Shown piece by piece: positions 19,573 through 28,241 of a stretch of DNA of 64,000 nucleotides. A program made the translations under genes and the position numbers. The stretch covers positions 278,267 to 342,266 of the forward strand of contig NZ_QQBI01000001.1 in NCBI RefSeq assembly GCF_004302915.1, read 5' to 3'. Below the pieces are notes generated by a model. The model ran no database searches, was not told the DNA's origin, and was given only the letters and a program-made list of their open reading frames with translations. The stretch is from Komagataeibacter xylinus. Its GTDB lineage: Bacteria > Pseudomonadota > Alphaproteobacteria > Acetobacterales > Acetobacteraceae. The stretch's first letter is position 1; each line of letters opens with the position of its first letter.

Positions 19573-20949
19573 TCAGAACTGGAAATAGATGAAAGCCTCC
19601 GGCGGCCTGCCACCCACCAGAAACACCAGCAGCACGAAGGCGATCCCGGCCGCCACCGCAAGCCACGGCGCGGGCCGCACGCGCTCAAGCACCACCTGCT
19701 GCGATGCGGGGCCGATCACCGCAATGGCCAGCGCAAGGCCCAGCACCACGGGGTGGGCTACCGTTACGCTGCCGCCGCCATGCACGCCCATCATCCCCGC
19801 CAGCATGCGCCCTGCTGCGGGTAGGTCGGCGGCGCGGAACACCACCCATGTCAGCAGCACGAACAGCATGGTCAGCGCGTAGCCCACGGCCCGTGGCAGG
19901 GCACGCCCGGTGCGGTCCCACGCATGGGCTGTGGCGAGGGCTCCGCCATGCAGCAGGCCCCAGGCCACGAAATTCCAGCCCGCCCCGTGCCACAGCCCCG
20001 CCAGCCCCATGGTGGCCATCACGTTCACCGCCTGCCGCGCGGGCGCGCAGCGGTTGCCACCCAGCGGGATATAGACGTAATCCCGCAAAAAGCGTGACAG
20101 CGTCATGTGCCACCGCCGCCAGAAGTCACGCACCGATACGGCGCGGTAAGGCGCATTGAAATTGAATGGCAGGCGGATGCCCATCATCAGCGCCATGCCG
20201 ATCGCCATGTCAGAATAGCCGGAAAAATCGAAATAGATCTGGAGCATGAAGCTCACGGCCGCCAGCCATGCCGCCCCCAGTGCGGGAGCATGCCCCATAT
20301 GGGCGGCCTCGAACACCGGCGTGCAGAGGCTGCCCAGCGTATCGGCCAGCCCCACCTTCTTGCCCAGCCCCACCAGCAGCAGCAGGAAGCCGCGTCCGAG
20401 GTTCTCCCACATGGCAGGTCCGCGCGGGCTGGCATCGAATTGCGGGATCAGTTCGTTATGCCGCACGATGGGGCCTGCCACGAGTTGCGGGAAGAAAGTC
20501 ACGAACTCCACAAAATCCGCCAGCCGGTAAACCCGCGCCTGCCCGCGCCTGAGGTCAACGAGGTAGGATATTTTCTGGAACACGAAAAACGACAGCCCCA
20601 GCGGCAGGATCACCGGCCATGGCGCAGGGGCATGGCCCATGGCGGCCAGCACGCAGCCTGCCAGCCAGCCCGCGTATTTGAAGCCGAACAGCACCGCGAG
20701 GTTGCCCGCAATGCCCAGCCACAGCCAGCCCCGCCACCGGGTGCGCCCCCACATTACGGCAACACCCTGGCTGAAGCCTGTCATGCCCAGCAGGAAGGGC
20801 ACGAACCGCCAGTCCCACACCCCGTAAAAGACAAGGGAGGCGGCAATGAGCACACCCTGCCGCGCGGCCCTGCTGGCGGCTACGGCATAATACAGCCCCA
20901 GCACCAGCGGCAGGAAGACGAGCAGGAAAGGCTGGCCCGCAAACAGCAT
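19573..20949 (-). CDS. MBOAT family membrane O-acyltransferase (AlgI-like)
   Basis: Polytopic membrane protein of 458 aa with about ten hydrophobic segments. The MBOAT signature region is RLPFNFNAPYRAVSVRDFWR followed by WHMTLSRFLRDYVYIPLGG. The candidate catalytic His is in GLAGLWHGAGWNFVAWGLLHG (split here as GLWHGAGWNF). AlgI, PatA and DltB relatives move acyl groups across the membrane onto polysaccharides or peptidoglycan. No SGNH/AlgX-type partner is beside it. It directly abuts the upstream flavoprotein gene (stop at 20950), so the two are probably cotranscribed. The acceptor is unknown; exopolysaccharide is a reasonable guess in an acetic acid bacterium. Confidence 0.87.
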   Translation of the reverse strand: MLFAGQPFLLVFLPLVLGLYYAVAASRAARQGVLIAASLVFYGVWDWRFVPFLLGMTGFSQGVAVMWGRTRWRGWLWLGIAGNLAVLFGFKYAGWLAGCVLAAMGHAPAPWPVILPLGLSFFVFQKISYLVDLRRGQARVYRLADFVEFVTFFPQLVAGPIVRHNELIPQFDASPRGPAMWENLGRGFLLLLVGLGKKVGLADTLGSLCTPVFEAAHMGHAPALGAAWLAAVSFMLQIYFDFSGYSDMAIGMALMMGIRLPFNFNAPYRAVSVRDFWRRWHMTLSRFLRDYVYIPLGGNRCAPARQAVNVMATMGLAGLWHGAGWNFVAWGLLHGGALATAHAWDRTGRALPRAVGYALTMLFVLLTWVVFRAADLPAAGRMLAGMMGVHGGGSVTVAHPVVLGLALAIAVIGPASQQVVLERVRPAPWLAVAAGIAFVLLVFLVGGRPPEAFIYFQF

Positions 20950-22182
20950 TCAGCCGCGACGTTCGGCCACGGCCTGCCCCGCCGCATGCCCGCTGGCCCA
21001 CGCCCACTGGAAGTTGTAGCCCCCCAGCCAGCCGGTCACGTCCACCGCCTCGCCCACCATGAACAGCCCCGGCACGTCGCGCGCTTCCATATCACGCGAG
21101 GAGAGACAGGCCGTATCCACGCCGCCGCGCGTGACCTCCGCCTTCACGTAGCCTTCCGTGCCATGCGGGTTGAGCCGCCATGCCCCGAGCGTGCCGGCCG
21201 TATCGGTCAGCACCGAATCGGGCAGGCCCGCAAGCTGGCCTTCGGGCAGGCAGGACTGCGCGAAAAGCTGCGCCAGGCGCTGCGGCAGCAGCATGGACAG
21301 CATGGCCACCCCGCCCGCACGCGGGCGGTCGCGCTTGATCTCGAGCAGCCGCGCCGCCGCATTGATGCCGGGCAGCAGGTCGATCTCGAGTGCTTCACCC
21401 GGCTGCCAGTACGATGATGCCTGCAAGATGGCAGGCCCCGACAGCCCCCGATGGGTGAACACCATGCCATCGCGGAAGGTGACATGCCGCGCCTGCCGCC
21501 CCGTGCCCTCATGGCAGGCAATGCCCACATTGACCGAAAGCCCGGCCAGCGGTTCCATCCACGCCATGTCGCGCGCGCCAAAGGTCAGCGGCACGAGGGC
21601 GGGCGCCGGGGCCACCATGCCCAGCCCGAAGCGGCGGGCCAGGTCATGCGCCAGCCCCGTGGCGCCAAGCTTGGGAATCGACAGCCCGCCAGTAGCCACG
21701 ATCAGGCTCGGCGCATGGAACACGCCGTGGTCGGTCTCGACGCGGTACTGCCCGGCCCCATCACGCGCAACATCGATGATGCGGTGCGACAGGCGCATCT
21801 CCACATGGCCTGCAGCACATTCGCGCATGAGCATGTCCACGATGTCACGCGCCGAACGGTCACAGAAGAGCTGGCCCGCCGCCTTCTCGTGCCAGGGAAT
21901 GCGGTGGCGCTGCACAAGGGCCAGGAAATCGGCGGGCGTGTACCGCGCCAGCGCCGATTTGGCGAAGTGCGGGTTGGCGGACAGGAACTGCCCCGCGCCT
22001 GCATCCATGTTGGTGAAGTTGCACCGCCCGCCGCCGGATATGAGGATCTTGCGCCCCGCGTGCTGCGCGTGGTCAAGCACCACAACGCGCGCGCCACCCT
22101 GCCCTGCCGTGGCGGCGGCCATGAGGCCCGCGGCCCCCGCGCCCAGCACGATGGCATCATGACCGGGGCCCTGCACTGCCAT
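20950..22182 (-). CDS. YhiN/HI0933-type FAD-dependent oxidoreductase
   Basis: 410-aa flavoprotein of the BaiN/HI0933 family; function in cells is poorly defined. The FAD site is VLGAGAAGLMAAATAGQGG, followed by GRKILISGGGRCNFTNMDAG and a second nucleotide stretch LIVATGGLSIPKLGATG. The C-terminal FAD block is MFVGEAVDVTGWLGGYN-like (LFMVGEAVDVTGWLGGYNFQ). It ends one base before the MBOAT start and begins 3 bp after the GST stop, so GST, flavoprotein and MBOAT form one unit. Confidence 0.88.
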   Translation of the reverse strand: MAVQGPGHDAIVLGAGAAGLMAAATAGQGGARVVVLDHAQHAGRKILISGGGRCNFTNMDAGAGQFLSANPHFAKSALARYTPADFLALVQRHRIPWHEKAAGQLFCDRSARDIVDMLMRECAAGHVEMRLSHRIIDVARDGAGQYRVETDHGVFHAPSLIVATGGLSIPKLGATGLAHDLARRFGLGMVAPAPALVPLTFGARDMAWMEPLAGLSVNVGIACHEGTGRQARHVTFRDGMVFTHRGLSGPAILQASSYWQPGEALEIDLLPGINAAARLLEIKRDRPRAGGVAMLSMLLPQRLAQLFAQSCLPEGQLAGLPDSVLTDTAGTLGAWRLNPHGTEGYVKAEVTRGGVDTACLSSRDMEARDVPGLFMVGEAVDVTGWLGGYNFQWAWASGHAAGQAVAERRG

Positions 22183-22185
22183 GCG

Positions 22186-22854
22186 CTAGAAATCCAGGTC
22201 CGCGTAATGGGCGGGCGGCGTAAAGCCGGAAATCCGGTCCTGCAGCACGGAGCGGAAGCACGGCCTGCTCTTGACGCGGGCATACCAGTCCTTGGCGGCA
22301 GGCGCGCGCGACCAGTCCACATCATCAAGGAAGTCGAGGCATGACAGATGGGAAGCCGCCGCGAAATCGGCCAGCGAGAGCTGGTTGCCCGCCAGCCACC
22401 GCCGCGTTTCGGCCAGCCAGTCGATATAGGACAGATGGGTGCGGATATTGGCATACCCTGCCCGCAGTGCTGCCCCATCGGGGTTGCCGCTGCCGGATAT
22501 GCGCTTGTACACCTTCTCGGTCAGCAGGTTGCGCGAGACCTCGCGGCCGAATTTCTCGTCAAACCACACCACCAGCCTGCGCACCTCCACCCGCTCGGCC
22601 AGCGTGCGGCCCAGCAGCGGGGTGTCGGGATAGGCTTCCTCAAGGTATTCGCAGATCACCCACGAATCCGGAATGCACAGCCCGGTATCCTCCTGCAGCA
22701 TGGGCACGGTGCCGGCGGGGTTGCGATCAAGGTAGTCGGGGCGCTGTTCCCACACACGCTCGATCTTGAGTTCAAACGGCAGCCGTTTTTCACCCATCAC
22801 GAGGCGAACCTTGCGGCAATAGGGCGAAAGGGGAAGGTGGTAGAGGATGCGCAT
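22186..22854 (-). CDS. Glutathione S-transferase family protein
   Basis: 222-aa protein with the N-terminal thioredoxin-like GST fold (LPLSPYCRKVRLVMGEKRLP) and TVPMLQEDTGLCIPDSWVI, the cis-Pro and glutathione-contact Ser region. An all-helical C-terminal domain has LSLADFAAASHLSCLDFL. The substrate cannot be told. It is first in the unit with the YhiN-type and MBOAT genes, and divergent from minC across about 180 bp. Confidence 0.88.
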   Translation of the reverse strand: MRILYHLPLSPYCRKVRLVMGEKRLPFELKIERVWEQRPDYLDRNPAGTVPMLQEDTGLCIPDSWVICEYLEEAYPDTPLLGRTLAERVEVRRLVVWFDEKFGREVSRNLLTEKVYKRISGSGNPDGAALRAGYANIRTHLSYIDWLAETRRWLAGNQLSLADFAAASHLSCLDFLDDVDWSRAPAAKDWYARVKSRPCFRSVLQDRISGFTPPAHYADLDF

Positions 22855-23033
22855 GTTCCCGCTTTATTGCATTGCCACGCCCTTCGCCAAGCCCCGAGTG
22901 CGCGCGCGTGCCCATATCGATGCGGAACTGGCCGTAAATGCCCTTAAACAGGCAGGATTTCCTCGACAGTCGCAGCCCGGCGCGGTAGCTGAAACAGACA
23001 GGCCCCATTGACCCAGAGCAGGACAGGAACACG

Positions 23034-23768
23034 TTGCCAGACGAACTGCGTCCCACACCCAAGATCCGCGCCCGTGGCCGGTCCTTCCTGGCCCTGGTCC
23101 TTTCACCCGAACCCCTGCTGGCCGACTGGCTGGCAGGCCTTGATGCCCAGATCGCGCGATCGAGCGCCTTTTTCGCGGGCAAGCCGGTCATTCTCGACCT
23201 CTCGCTGCTCGAGGCCGGGACCGAAGGGCTGGCCGAACTGTACCCCGCGCTGCGCGCGCGCGGCATCCGCATCATCGGAATCGAAGGCGGCGACGCCACC
23301 TGGCCCGCCTGCGCGGGGTGGGACTGGCCCGCAGGCTTTCAGGGCGGGCGCGCCTCGGGGGCCGTGGACATACCCGATGACACGACCCCGGCCCCCATCG
23401 AGCCGCCCCGCGGGGGCTCGATGCTCATCGAACAGCCGATCCGCTCCGGCCAGATGATCATGAACCCTGATGGCGACATCATCATCCTCGGCTCGGTCGG
23501 CTCGGGGGCGGAGGTGACGGCAGGCGGGTCGATCCATGTCTATGGTCCGCTGCGCGGGCGCGCCATAGCAGGCATGAACGGCCAGCCCGATGCCCGCATC
23601 TTCGCCCATTCCATGCAGGCCGAACTGCTGGCGATCGACGGTTATTACATCACCGCCGAGGAAATCGACCCCCGCTATGTTGAAAAACCGGCGCAGATCA
23701 TTCTCAATAATGACACACTTGTGGTCCAGCCGCTTGTTCCGCCCACAATCAGGGGCCGCAAACCCTGA
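23034..23768 (+). CDS. minC: Septum site-determining protein MinC
   Basis: Inhibitor of FtsZ polymerisation away from mid-cell; recruited by MinD. It is 244 aa. An N-terminal domain (about 8-105, with GRSFLALVLSPEPLLADWLAGL) is joined by a proline-rich linker to the C-terminal beta-helix with IRSGQMIMNPDGDIIILGSV and GSIHVYGPLRGRAIAG. The likely start is TTG at 23034, since the first in-frame ATG lies well inside the protein. First gene of minCDE. Confidence 0.92.
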   Translation: MPDELRPTPKIRARGRSFLALVLSPEPLLADWLAGLDAQIARSSAFFAGKPVILDLSLLEAGTEGLAELYPALRARGIRIIGIEGGDATWPACAGWDWPAGFQGGRASGAVDIPDDTTPAPIEPPRGGSMLIEQPIRSGQMIMNPDGDIIILGSVGSGAEVTAGGSIHVYGPLRGRAIAGMNGQPDARIFAHSMQAELLAIDGYYITAEEIDPRYVEKPAQIILNNDTLVVQPLVPPTIRGRKP

Positions 23769-23880
23769 GCCTTAAGTCCCGCCCCCGTTGCGCATCATGC
23801 GCGCCCATCCATATTACAACCGTATCCATCAGGTCATGAACAAGAAAACACCCCCCAAAAGCGCTCAAGGAACTACCCCC

Positions 23881-24693
23881 ATGGCAAAAGTGCTGGTTGT
23901 CACATCCGGCAAGGGCGGCGTCGGAAAGACAACGTCCACGGCAGCACTCGGGGCTGCGCTGGCACAGACCGGCCAGAATGTGGTGGTGGTCGATTTCGAT
24001 GTCGGGCTGCGCAACCTCGACCTGGTCATGGGGGCCGAGCGGCGCGTGGTGTTCGACCTGATCAATGTCATCCAGGGCGATGCCAAGCTCTCGCAGGCGC
24101 TGATCCGCGACAAGCGGATCGAGACGCTTTCCATCCTCCCCGCCTCGCAGACACGCGACAAGGATGCGCTGACCGCCGAGGGCGTGGCCAGCGTGATGGC
24201 GCAGCTGCGTGAAAAGTTCGACTGGGTGATCTGCGACAGCCCCGCCGGCATCGAGCGCGGCGCGCAGCTGGCCATGTACCATGCCGACCATGCCATCGTG
24301 GTCACCAACCCCGAGGTCTCCTCGGTGCGTGACAGCGACCGCATCATCGGCATGCTCGACAGCACGACCGAGAAGGCCAAGGGCGGCGGCAAGATCGAGA
24401 AGCACCTGCTGCTCACCCGCTATGACCCCGCCCGCGCCGCCCGTGGCGAGATGCTGCGCATCGAGGATGTTCTCGAGATCCTGTCCATCCCGCTGCTCGG
24501 CATCATCCCCGAAAGCGAGGAAGTGCTGCGCGCCTCCAACCTGGGCGCGCCGGTCACCCTGAGCAGCCCCGACAGCCCGCCCGCCCGCGCCTATGCCGAA
24601 GCCGCGCGCAGGCTGGAAGGCGAGAAGCTGGAAGTAACCGTACCGGTTGAACGCAAGGGCCTGCTGGCAAGCCTGTTCAAGGGGAAAAGCTGA
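23881..24693 (+). CDS. minD: Septum site-determining ATPase MinD
   Basis: Membrane-cycling ATPase that recruits MinC and is displaced by MinE. It is 270 aa. The deviant Walker A is GKGGVGKTT (10-18), switch regions include [17 protein letters not shown], and the C-terminal amphipathic membrane-targeting helix is [14 protein letters not shown] 23881 matches the family start [13 protein letters not shown]; upstream ATGs at 23788 and 23836 would add unlike sequence. The stop overlaps minE by one base (TGATG). Confidence 0.96.
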   Translation: MAKVLVVTSGKGGVGKTTSTAALGAALAQTGQNVVVVDFDVGLRNLDLVMGAERRVVFDLINVIQGDAKLSQALIRDKRIETLSILPASQTRDKDALTAEGVASVMAQLREKFDWVICDSPAGIERGAQLAMYHADHAIVVTNPEVSSVRDSDRIIGMLDSTTEKAKGGGKIEKHLLLTRYDPARAARGEMLRIEDVLEILSIPLLGIIPESEEVLRASNLGAPVTLSSPDSPPARAYAEAARRLEGEKLEVTVPVERKGLLASLFKGKS

Positions 24694-24968
24694 TGAGCCT
24701 GTTCGGTTCCTTCTTTGGCCGCGGTTCCAAGACCTCGGCCCCCGTCGCGCGCGACCGCCTGCAGATCCTGCTGGCCCATGAGCGCACCGGCAATGGCAAT
24801 GAATCCGACCTGCTGAACAAGCTCCAGGCCGAAATTCTTGAAGTGATCAAGCGGCATATCGCCGTTGATCAGGACAAGGTCCAGGTGAAACTGGACCGCG
24901 GCAATTCCGTCTCGATGCTGGAAATCGACATCGAAGTGCCGCAGATGCGCCCCTCGGGCCAGCCTTAA
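24693..24968 (+). CDS. minE: Cell division topological specificity factor MinE
   Basis: 91-aa MinD activator that drives pole-to-pole oscillation. The N-terminal membrane/MinD-binding part starts [20 protein letters not shown] and includes [10 protein letters not shown], followed by a topological domain ending in EIDIEVP. The ATG overlaps the minD stop. It is convergent with the GntR gene; a strong GC stem overlaps the latter's 3' end. Confidence 0.95.
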   Translation: MSLFGSFFGRGSKTSAPVARDRLQILLAHERTGNGNESDLLNKLQAEILEVIKRHIAVDQDKVQVKLDRGNSVSMLEIDIEVPQMRPSGQP

Positions 24969-24981
24969 GGCGGCCCCAGCC

Positions 24982-25009
24982 AGCCCCGCCGGTTACGACA
25001 GGCGGGGCT
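24982..25009. terminator. Candidate terminator stem between minE and the gntR gene
   Basis: AGCCCCGCC (24982-24990) pairs with GGCGGGGCT (25001-25009) around a 10-nt loop. It overlaps the gntR stop codon. There is no T-tract on either side, so it may be a weak or Rho-assisted end for the convergent transcripts. Confidence 0.4.
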
Positions 25010-25667
25010 CGATCCAGCGCCGCGCATGCTCGAAATCACGCGTGACCGCCGCCTGGGCGGCGGTCACGTCGCGCTGGCGCAGGGCCATGATCAGTTCTTC
25101 ATGCGGGTGGGTGCGACCTTCGTGCTCGACCTGGATCATCGGGCGTGACAGGGCATAGATCGGCCCGATCCGCATCCACAGGTTGCGCAGGATGTTGGCC
25201 GTAAGGGGCAGTTCGGCCAGGGTGGCCACCGTAGTGTGAAAATCGGCGTTGAAAGCCGCCATGCCCCCGTCATCACGCGCGCGCGAGGCATCCATGAACT
25301 GGTGCTGCAGGATGACCAGCGCCTCGATACCGTGGGAAGAGGCGCGCTGGGCGGCGGCGGCAGCAAGGCGCATTTCAAGATCCATCCGCAAATCATGGAT
25401 CTCGGCAAAGCTGCGCTGGGTCATGGCGGGCACGACGGCGGTATTGCGGTCGTTGAGTTCCAGCGCATGCTCGGACACAAGCCGCAGCAGCGCCTCGCGC
25501 ACCGGCGTGGGGCTCAGCCCGAGCTCAGCGGCAAGCGGGCGCAGGACCAGCCGTTCGCCCGAGCGATACCGGCTACGGATCAGCCCACGACGCACATGAT
25601 CATAGGCTTCCTCGCTCAAGGCGCGGCGGGGAAGCTTTTCGGGCTGGCCTGCGGTGAATGCTACCAT
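24993..25667 (-). CDS. GntR family transcriptional regulator, FCD (FadR-type) domain
   Basis: 224-aa regulator. The winged-helix part has ALSEEAYDHVRRGLIRSRYR and LRPLAAELGLSPTPVREALL; the all-helical FCD effector domain has DLRMDLEMRLAAAAAQRAS, a DADFH-like NADFH and a metal-type HPHEELIMALRQRD. FCD regulators usually sense organic acids. An inverted repeat about 40 bp upstream of its start (25708-25725) may be its operator. It is divergent from the ferritin-like gene and lies near the aldehyde dehydrogenase, which it might control; that is inference. Confidence 0.88.
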   Translation of the reverse strand: MVAFTAGQPEKLPRRALSEEAYDHVRRGLIRSRYRSGERLVLRPLAAELGLSPTPVREALLRLVSEHALELNDRNTAVVPAMTQRSFAEIHDLRMDLEMRLAAAAAQRASSHGIEALVILQHQFMDASRARDDGGMAAFNADFHTTVATLAELPLTANILRNLWMRIGPIYALSRPMIQVEHEGRTHPHEELIMALRQRDVTAAQAAVTRDFEHARRWIEPRLS

Positions 25668-25707
25668 GCGCTTGAGTAATCCTTAATGCAAATAGGTCTT
25701 ATTAATT

Positions 25708-25725
25708 CAGATCAATAATGATCTG
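25708..25725. promoter_or_regulatory. Inverted repeat, candidate GntR operator
   Basis: CAGATCA (25708-25714) and TGATCTG (25719-25725) form a perfect inverted repeat with a 4-nt spacer in the AT-rich gap between the divergent gntR and ferritin-like genes. Size and place suit a dimeric winged-helix regulator. Confidence 0.4.
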
Positions 25726-25914
25726 GACGTGAATGGCAACGCCTGTGCAGGCGAAAAACCTGCCTCAACCCCCATTTTCTCGGGTTTATGGGCGTTTTGT
25801 CATGAAAGGCAGCCCATTTTGGGGGAACCACGCACTCTTTCGGCCCGTTACGCCAGCAACCCCTTTCAACTGGCCTGCACCATGTGCGGGCCGCCACATA
25901 CAGGGAAACCCATC

Positions 25915-26481
25915 ATGGCCGATATTGCTGAAAATACGTTCCTGACCGACGTGAAGACCCTGCGCGAACGCGCGAAGAAAGCAATTGAAAAAGGCGCGCT
26001 CACCCCCGCCTATCAGGGCAATGTGCAGACCGCCATCGACCTGTTGCAGACGGTGGTGGCAACCGAGCTTGTGTGCGTGCTGCGCTATACGATGCATTCC
26101 ATCTCCGTCGAGGGCATTACCAGCGAGAGCGTGGCCGCCGAGTTCGCCACCCACGCCAAGGAAGAACGCGCCCACATGATGTGGGCGGCCGCGCGCATCG
26201 ACCAGCTTGGCGGCGTGCCCAATCTCTCGCCCGAGGGGCTGGCCACCCGTTCCGCCTCCGAATATGGCAATGGCGGCAACCTCGTTGAAATGGTGCGCCA
26301 GAACCTGGTGGCCGAACGGCTGGTGATCGAGCATTACCGTGAACTGATCCGCTATTTTGCCGATCATGACCCCACAACGCGCATCATGCTCGAAAAGATC
26401 CTGGCGGAAGAGGAAGAACACGCAACCGACATGCACGACCTGCTCGTGGCCCATGAGGGGCGTCCGTTCCTGGAATCCTGA
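25915..26481 (+). CDS. Ferritin-like domain protein (bacterioferritin-type)
   Basis: 188-aa four-helix-bundle protein. Carboxylate/His ligands of a di-iron site are visible: VVATELVCVLRY, HAKEERAHMMW, VAERLVIEHY and AEEEEHATDM. It may store or detoxify iron, or handle oxidative stress, but it could be a member with another role. ATG 25915 fits the start of the helical fold; the ORF runs upstream to 25729 without family-like sequence. The neighbours are a GntR regulator upstream and an aldehyde dehydrogenase 110 bp downstream. Confidence 0.82.
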   Translation: MADIAENTFLTDVKTLRERAKKAIEKGALTPAYQGNVQTAIDLLQTVVATELVCVLRYTMHSISVEGITSESVAAEFATHAKEERAHMMWAAARIDQLGGVPNLSPEGLATRSASEYGNGGNLVEMVRQNLVAERLVIEHYRELIRYFADHDPTTRIMLEKILAEEEEHATDMHDLLVAHEGRPFLES

Positions 26482-26592
26482 GCCTGCGCCCCGCCTTACT
26501 GACAGCCCGCGCGCATCCACCCTGCCCCCTCAACGGGGCGCGGGTGGCCTTGCCGCGCGCCATGACCTGCCCGCACAAGGAAAGTCCGGATC

Positions 26593-28053
26593 ATGATCCA
26601 TATCTCGTCCAAACCGAAAACCTATGACCTGTTCATCAATGGAGACTGGCACAAGCCCGGCAACTCCGCGCACGACACCATCCACAATCCCGCCACGGGT
26701 GCTGTTCTGGCCACGGTGGCCGTGGCGAGCGAAGACGATGTCAACACCGCACTCGAGGCGGCACAGGCGGCTTTTCGATCATGGAGCAGGCTGGTTGCGA
26801 CCGAGCGGGCGGATTACCTCTACCGCCTGATTGAACTGATCCGGCGCGATAGCGAAAAGCTGGCCCGCATCATCACCCTGGAGAACGGCAAGCCGCTGAA
26901 GGAAGCGCGCATCGAGGTGGGGTTCGCCATCGAACTGATCCGCTTCGCCGCCGAGAATGTGCGCCGCCTTGAGGGCAACATCATTCCCGGCAGCCGCCCC
27001 GGCGAGAAAATCCTGATCGAGAAGATCCCCCACGGTGTGGTGGCGGGCATCTCGGCATGGAACTTCCCGCTGGCGCTGACCGCGCGCAAGCTCGGCCCGG
27101 CCCTGGCCGCAGGCAACACCTTCGTCATCAAGCCGCATGAACTCACCCCGCTTTCCACCTTCGCGCTGGCCGAACTCTCGGTCGAGGCGGGCTTCCCCAA
27201 GGGCGTGTTCAATGTCGTGACCGGCGGCGGCGCCACGGTGGGCAACGCGCTCGTGACCAATCCCATCACCAAGCTCATCACCATGACCGGCAGCACGCCC
27301 GCGGGCCGCAAGATCATGGCCGCCGCCTCCGAAGGGCTGAAGGAAGTGCGGCTTGAACTCGGCGGCAAGGCCCCGTTCATCGTGATGGAGGATGCCGATA
27401 TTGAAAAGGCGGTGGATGCGGCTGTTGCCGCGCGCTTCATGAATTGCGGGCAGGTCTGCACGGCCAACGAGCGCACCTATGTGCACACCGCCGTATATGA
27501 CGAATTCCTCAAACGCCTGCGCAAGAAGGTGGCCGCGCTGAAAACCGGCAACCCGCTTGATGAAACCACCGACATGGGCCCCAAGATCAGCGCCGCCGAA
27601 CTCGAGAAGGTCGATGCGATCGTACAGAAAGCCATCAGCCAGGGGGCGAAGGTCGAGCACGGCGGCAAGCGGCTGACCGGCGGCGCGTATGACCAGGGCA
27701 ATTTCTACGCTCCCACCCTGCTGACCGGGGTCACGGCGGAGATGGATATTGCGCAGGACGAGGTGTTCGGCCCCGTGCTGTCGCTGATCCGCGTGAAAGA
27801 CTTTGATGATGCCATCGCCCAGGCCAACAACTCGCGCTATGGCCTGTCGGCCTACATGTTCACGCAGAACCTTAAAAACATCATGCGCATGACCAACGAG
27901 CTGAACTTTGGCGAGATCTACGTCAACCGTGAAGGTGGCGAGGCCGCGCAGGGCTTCCACCACGGTTATGGCGATAGCGGCATTGGCGGCGAAGACGGCC
28001 AGTACGGGCTTGAAGCCTATGTCGATACCAAGACCGTCTATCTCAACGCATAA
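26593..28053 (+). CDS. aldA: NAD(P)+-dependent aldehyde dehydrogenase, AldA (lactaldehyde/glycolaldehyde) type
   Basis: 486-aa aldehyde dehydrogenase that oxidises an aldehyde to its acid. The cofactor region has PHGVVAGISAWNFPLALTAR, the general-base Glu is in RLELGGKAPF, and the catalytic Cys289 is in NCGQVCTANE. The EVFGPVLSLIRV motif is near the C-terminus. The overall pattern resembles AldA, with the MNCGQVCTANERTYV block. A sugar- or glycol-derived aldehyde is plausible, but the substrate is not proven. AAGGAAAG precedes the ATG. A rho-independent terminator follows at 28083. Confidence 0.88.
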   Translation: MIHISSKPKTYDLFINGDWHKPGNSAHDTIHNPATGAVLATVAVASEDDVNTALEAAQAAFRSWSRLVATERADYLYRLIELIRRDSEKLARIITLENGKPLKEARIEVGFAIELIRFAAENVRRLEGNIIPGSRPGEKILIEKIPHGVVAGISAWNFPLALTARKLGPALAAGNTFVIKPHELTPLSTFALAELSVEAGFPKGVFNVVTGGGATVGNALVTNPITKLITMTGSTPAGRKIMAAASEGLKEVRLELGGKAPFIVMEDADIEKAVDAAVAARFMNCGQVCTANERTYVHTAVYDEFLKRLRKKVAALKTGNPLDETTDMGPKISAAELEKVDAIVQKAISQGAKVEHGGKRLTGGAYDQGNFYAPTLLTGVTAEMDIAQDEVFGPVLSLIRVKDFDDAIAQANNSRYGLSAYMFTQNLKNIMRMTNELNFGEIYVNREGGEAAQGFHHGYGDSGIGGEDGQYGLEAYVDTKTVYLNA

Positions 28054-28082
28054 GCGGCTCGCACCTCTTCGCGCAGTCAGAG

Positions 28083-28108
28083 CGGCCCGGGGCAATCCGG
28101 GCCGTTTT
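28083..28108 (+). terminator. Rho-independent terminator after aldA
   Basis: CGGCCCGG (28083-28090) pairs with CCGGGCCG (28097-28104), followed by four or five T. It lies 30 bp after the aldA stop. Confidence 0.75.
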
Positions 28109-28141
28109 TATGCCAAAGAGAAGTTCAGCCGCACAACCGGC

Positions 28142-28222
28142 AAAGGTTTCTGGTGAAACGTTTTGCAAAAAGCATTGCAAGATTGCCGCCTTTAAAAAAA
28201 AGACGGCACCCGAAAACCTTTA
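28142..28222. repeat. Nested palindromic intergenic repeat, copy 4
   Basis: Lies between convergent aldA and coaA, ending about 20 bp from the coaA stop. Outer arms AAAGGTTTCTGGTG and CACCCGAAAACCTTT; hairpin 1 is altered (GAAACGTTTTGCAAAAAGCA), hairpin 2 is GCCGCC-T3-A8-GACGGC. Changes in one arm are partly compensated in the other (GGTTTC with GAAAACC), which points to selection on pairing or to gene conversion. Confidence 0.75.
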
Positions 28223-28241
28223 CTCTTTTAAAACCCGATCC

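Noticed and set aside
23103-23609. Antisense open frame over minC
   Set aside because: Shadow of the high-GC minC gene; no start context or protein features of its own.
25729-25914. N-terminal extension of the ferritin-like ORF
   Set aside because: Residues before 25915 do not resemble the family and cross a likely promoter region.
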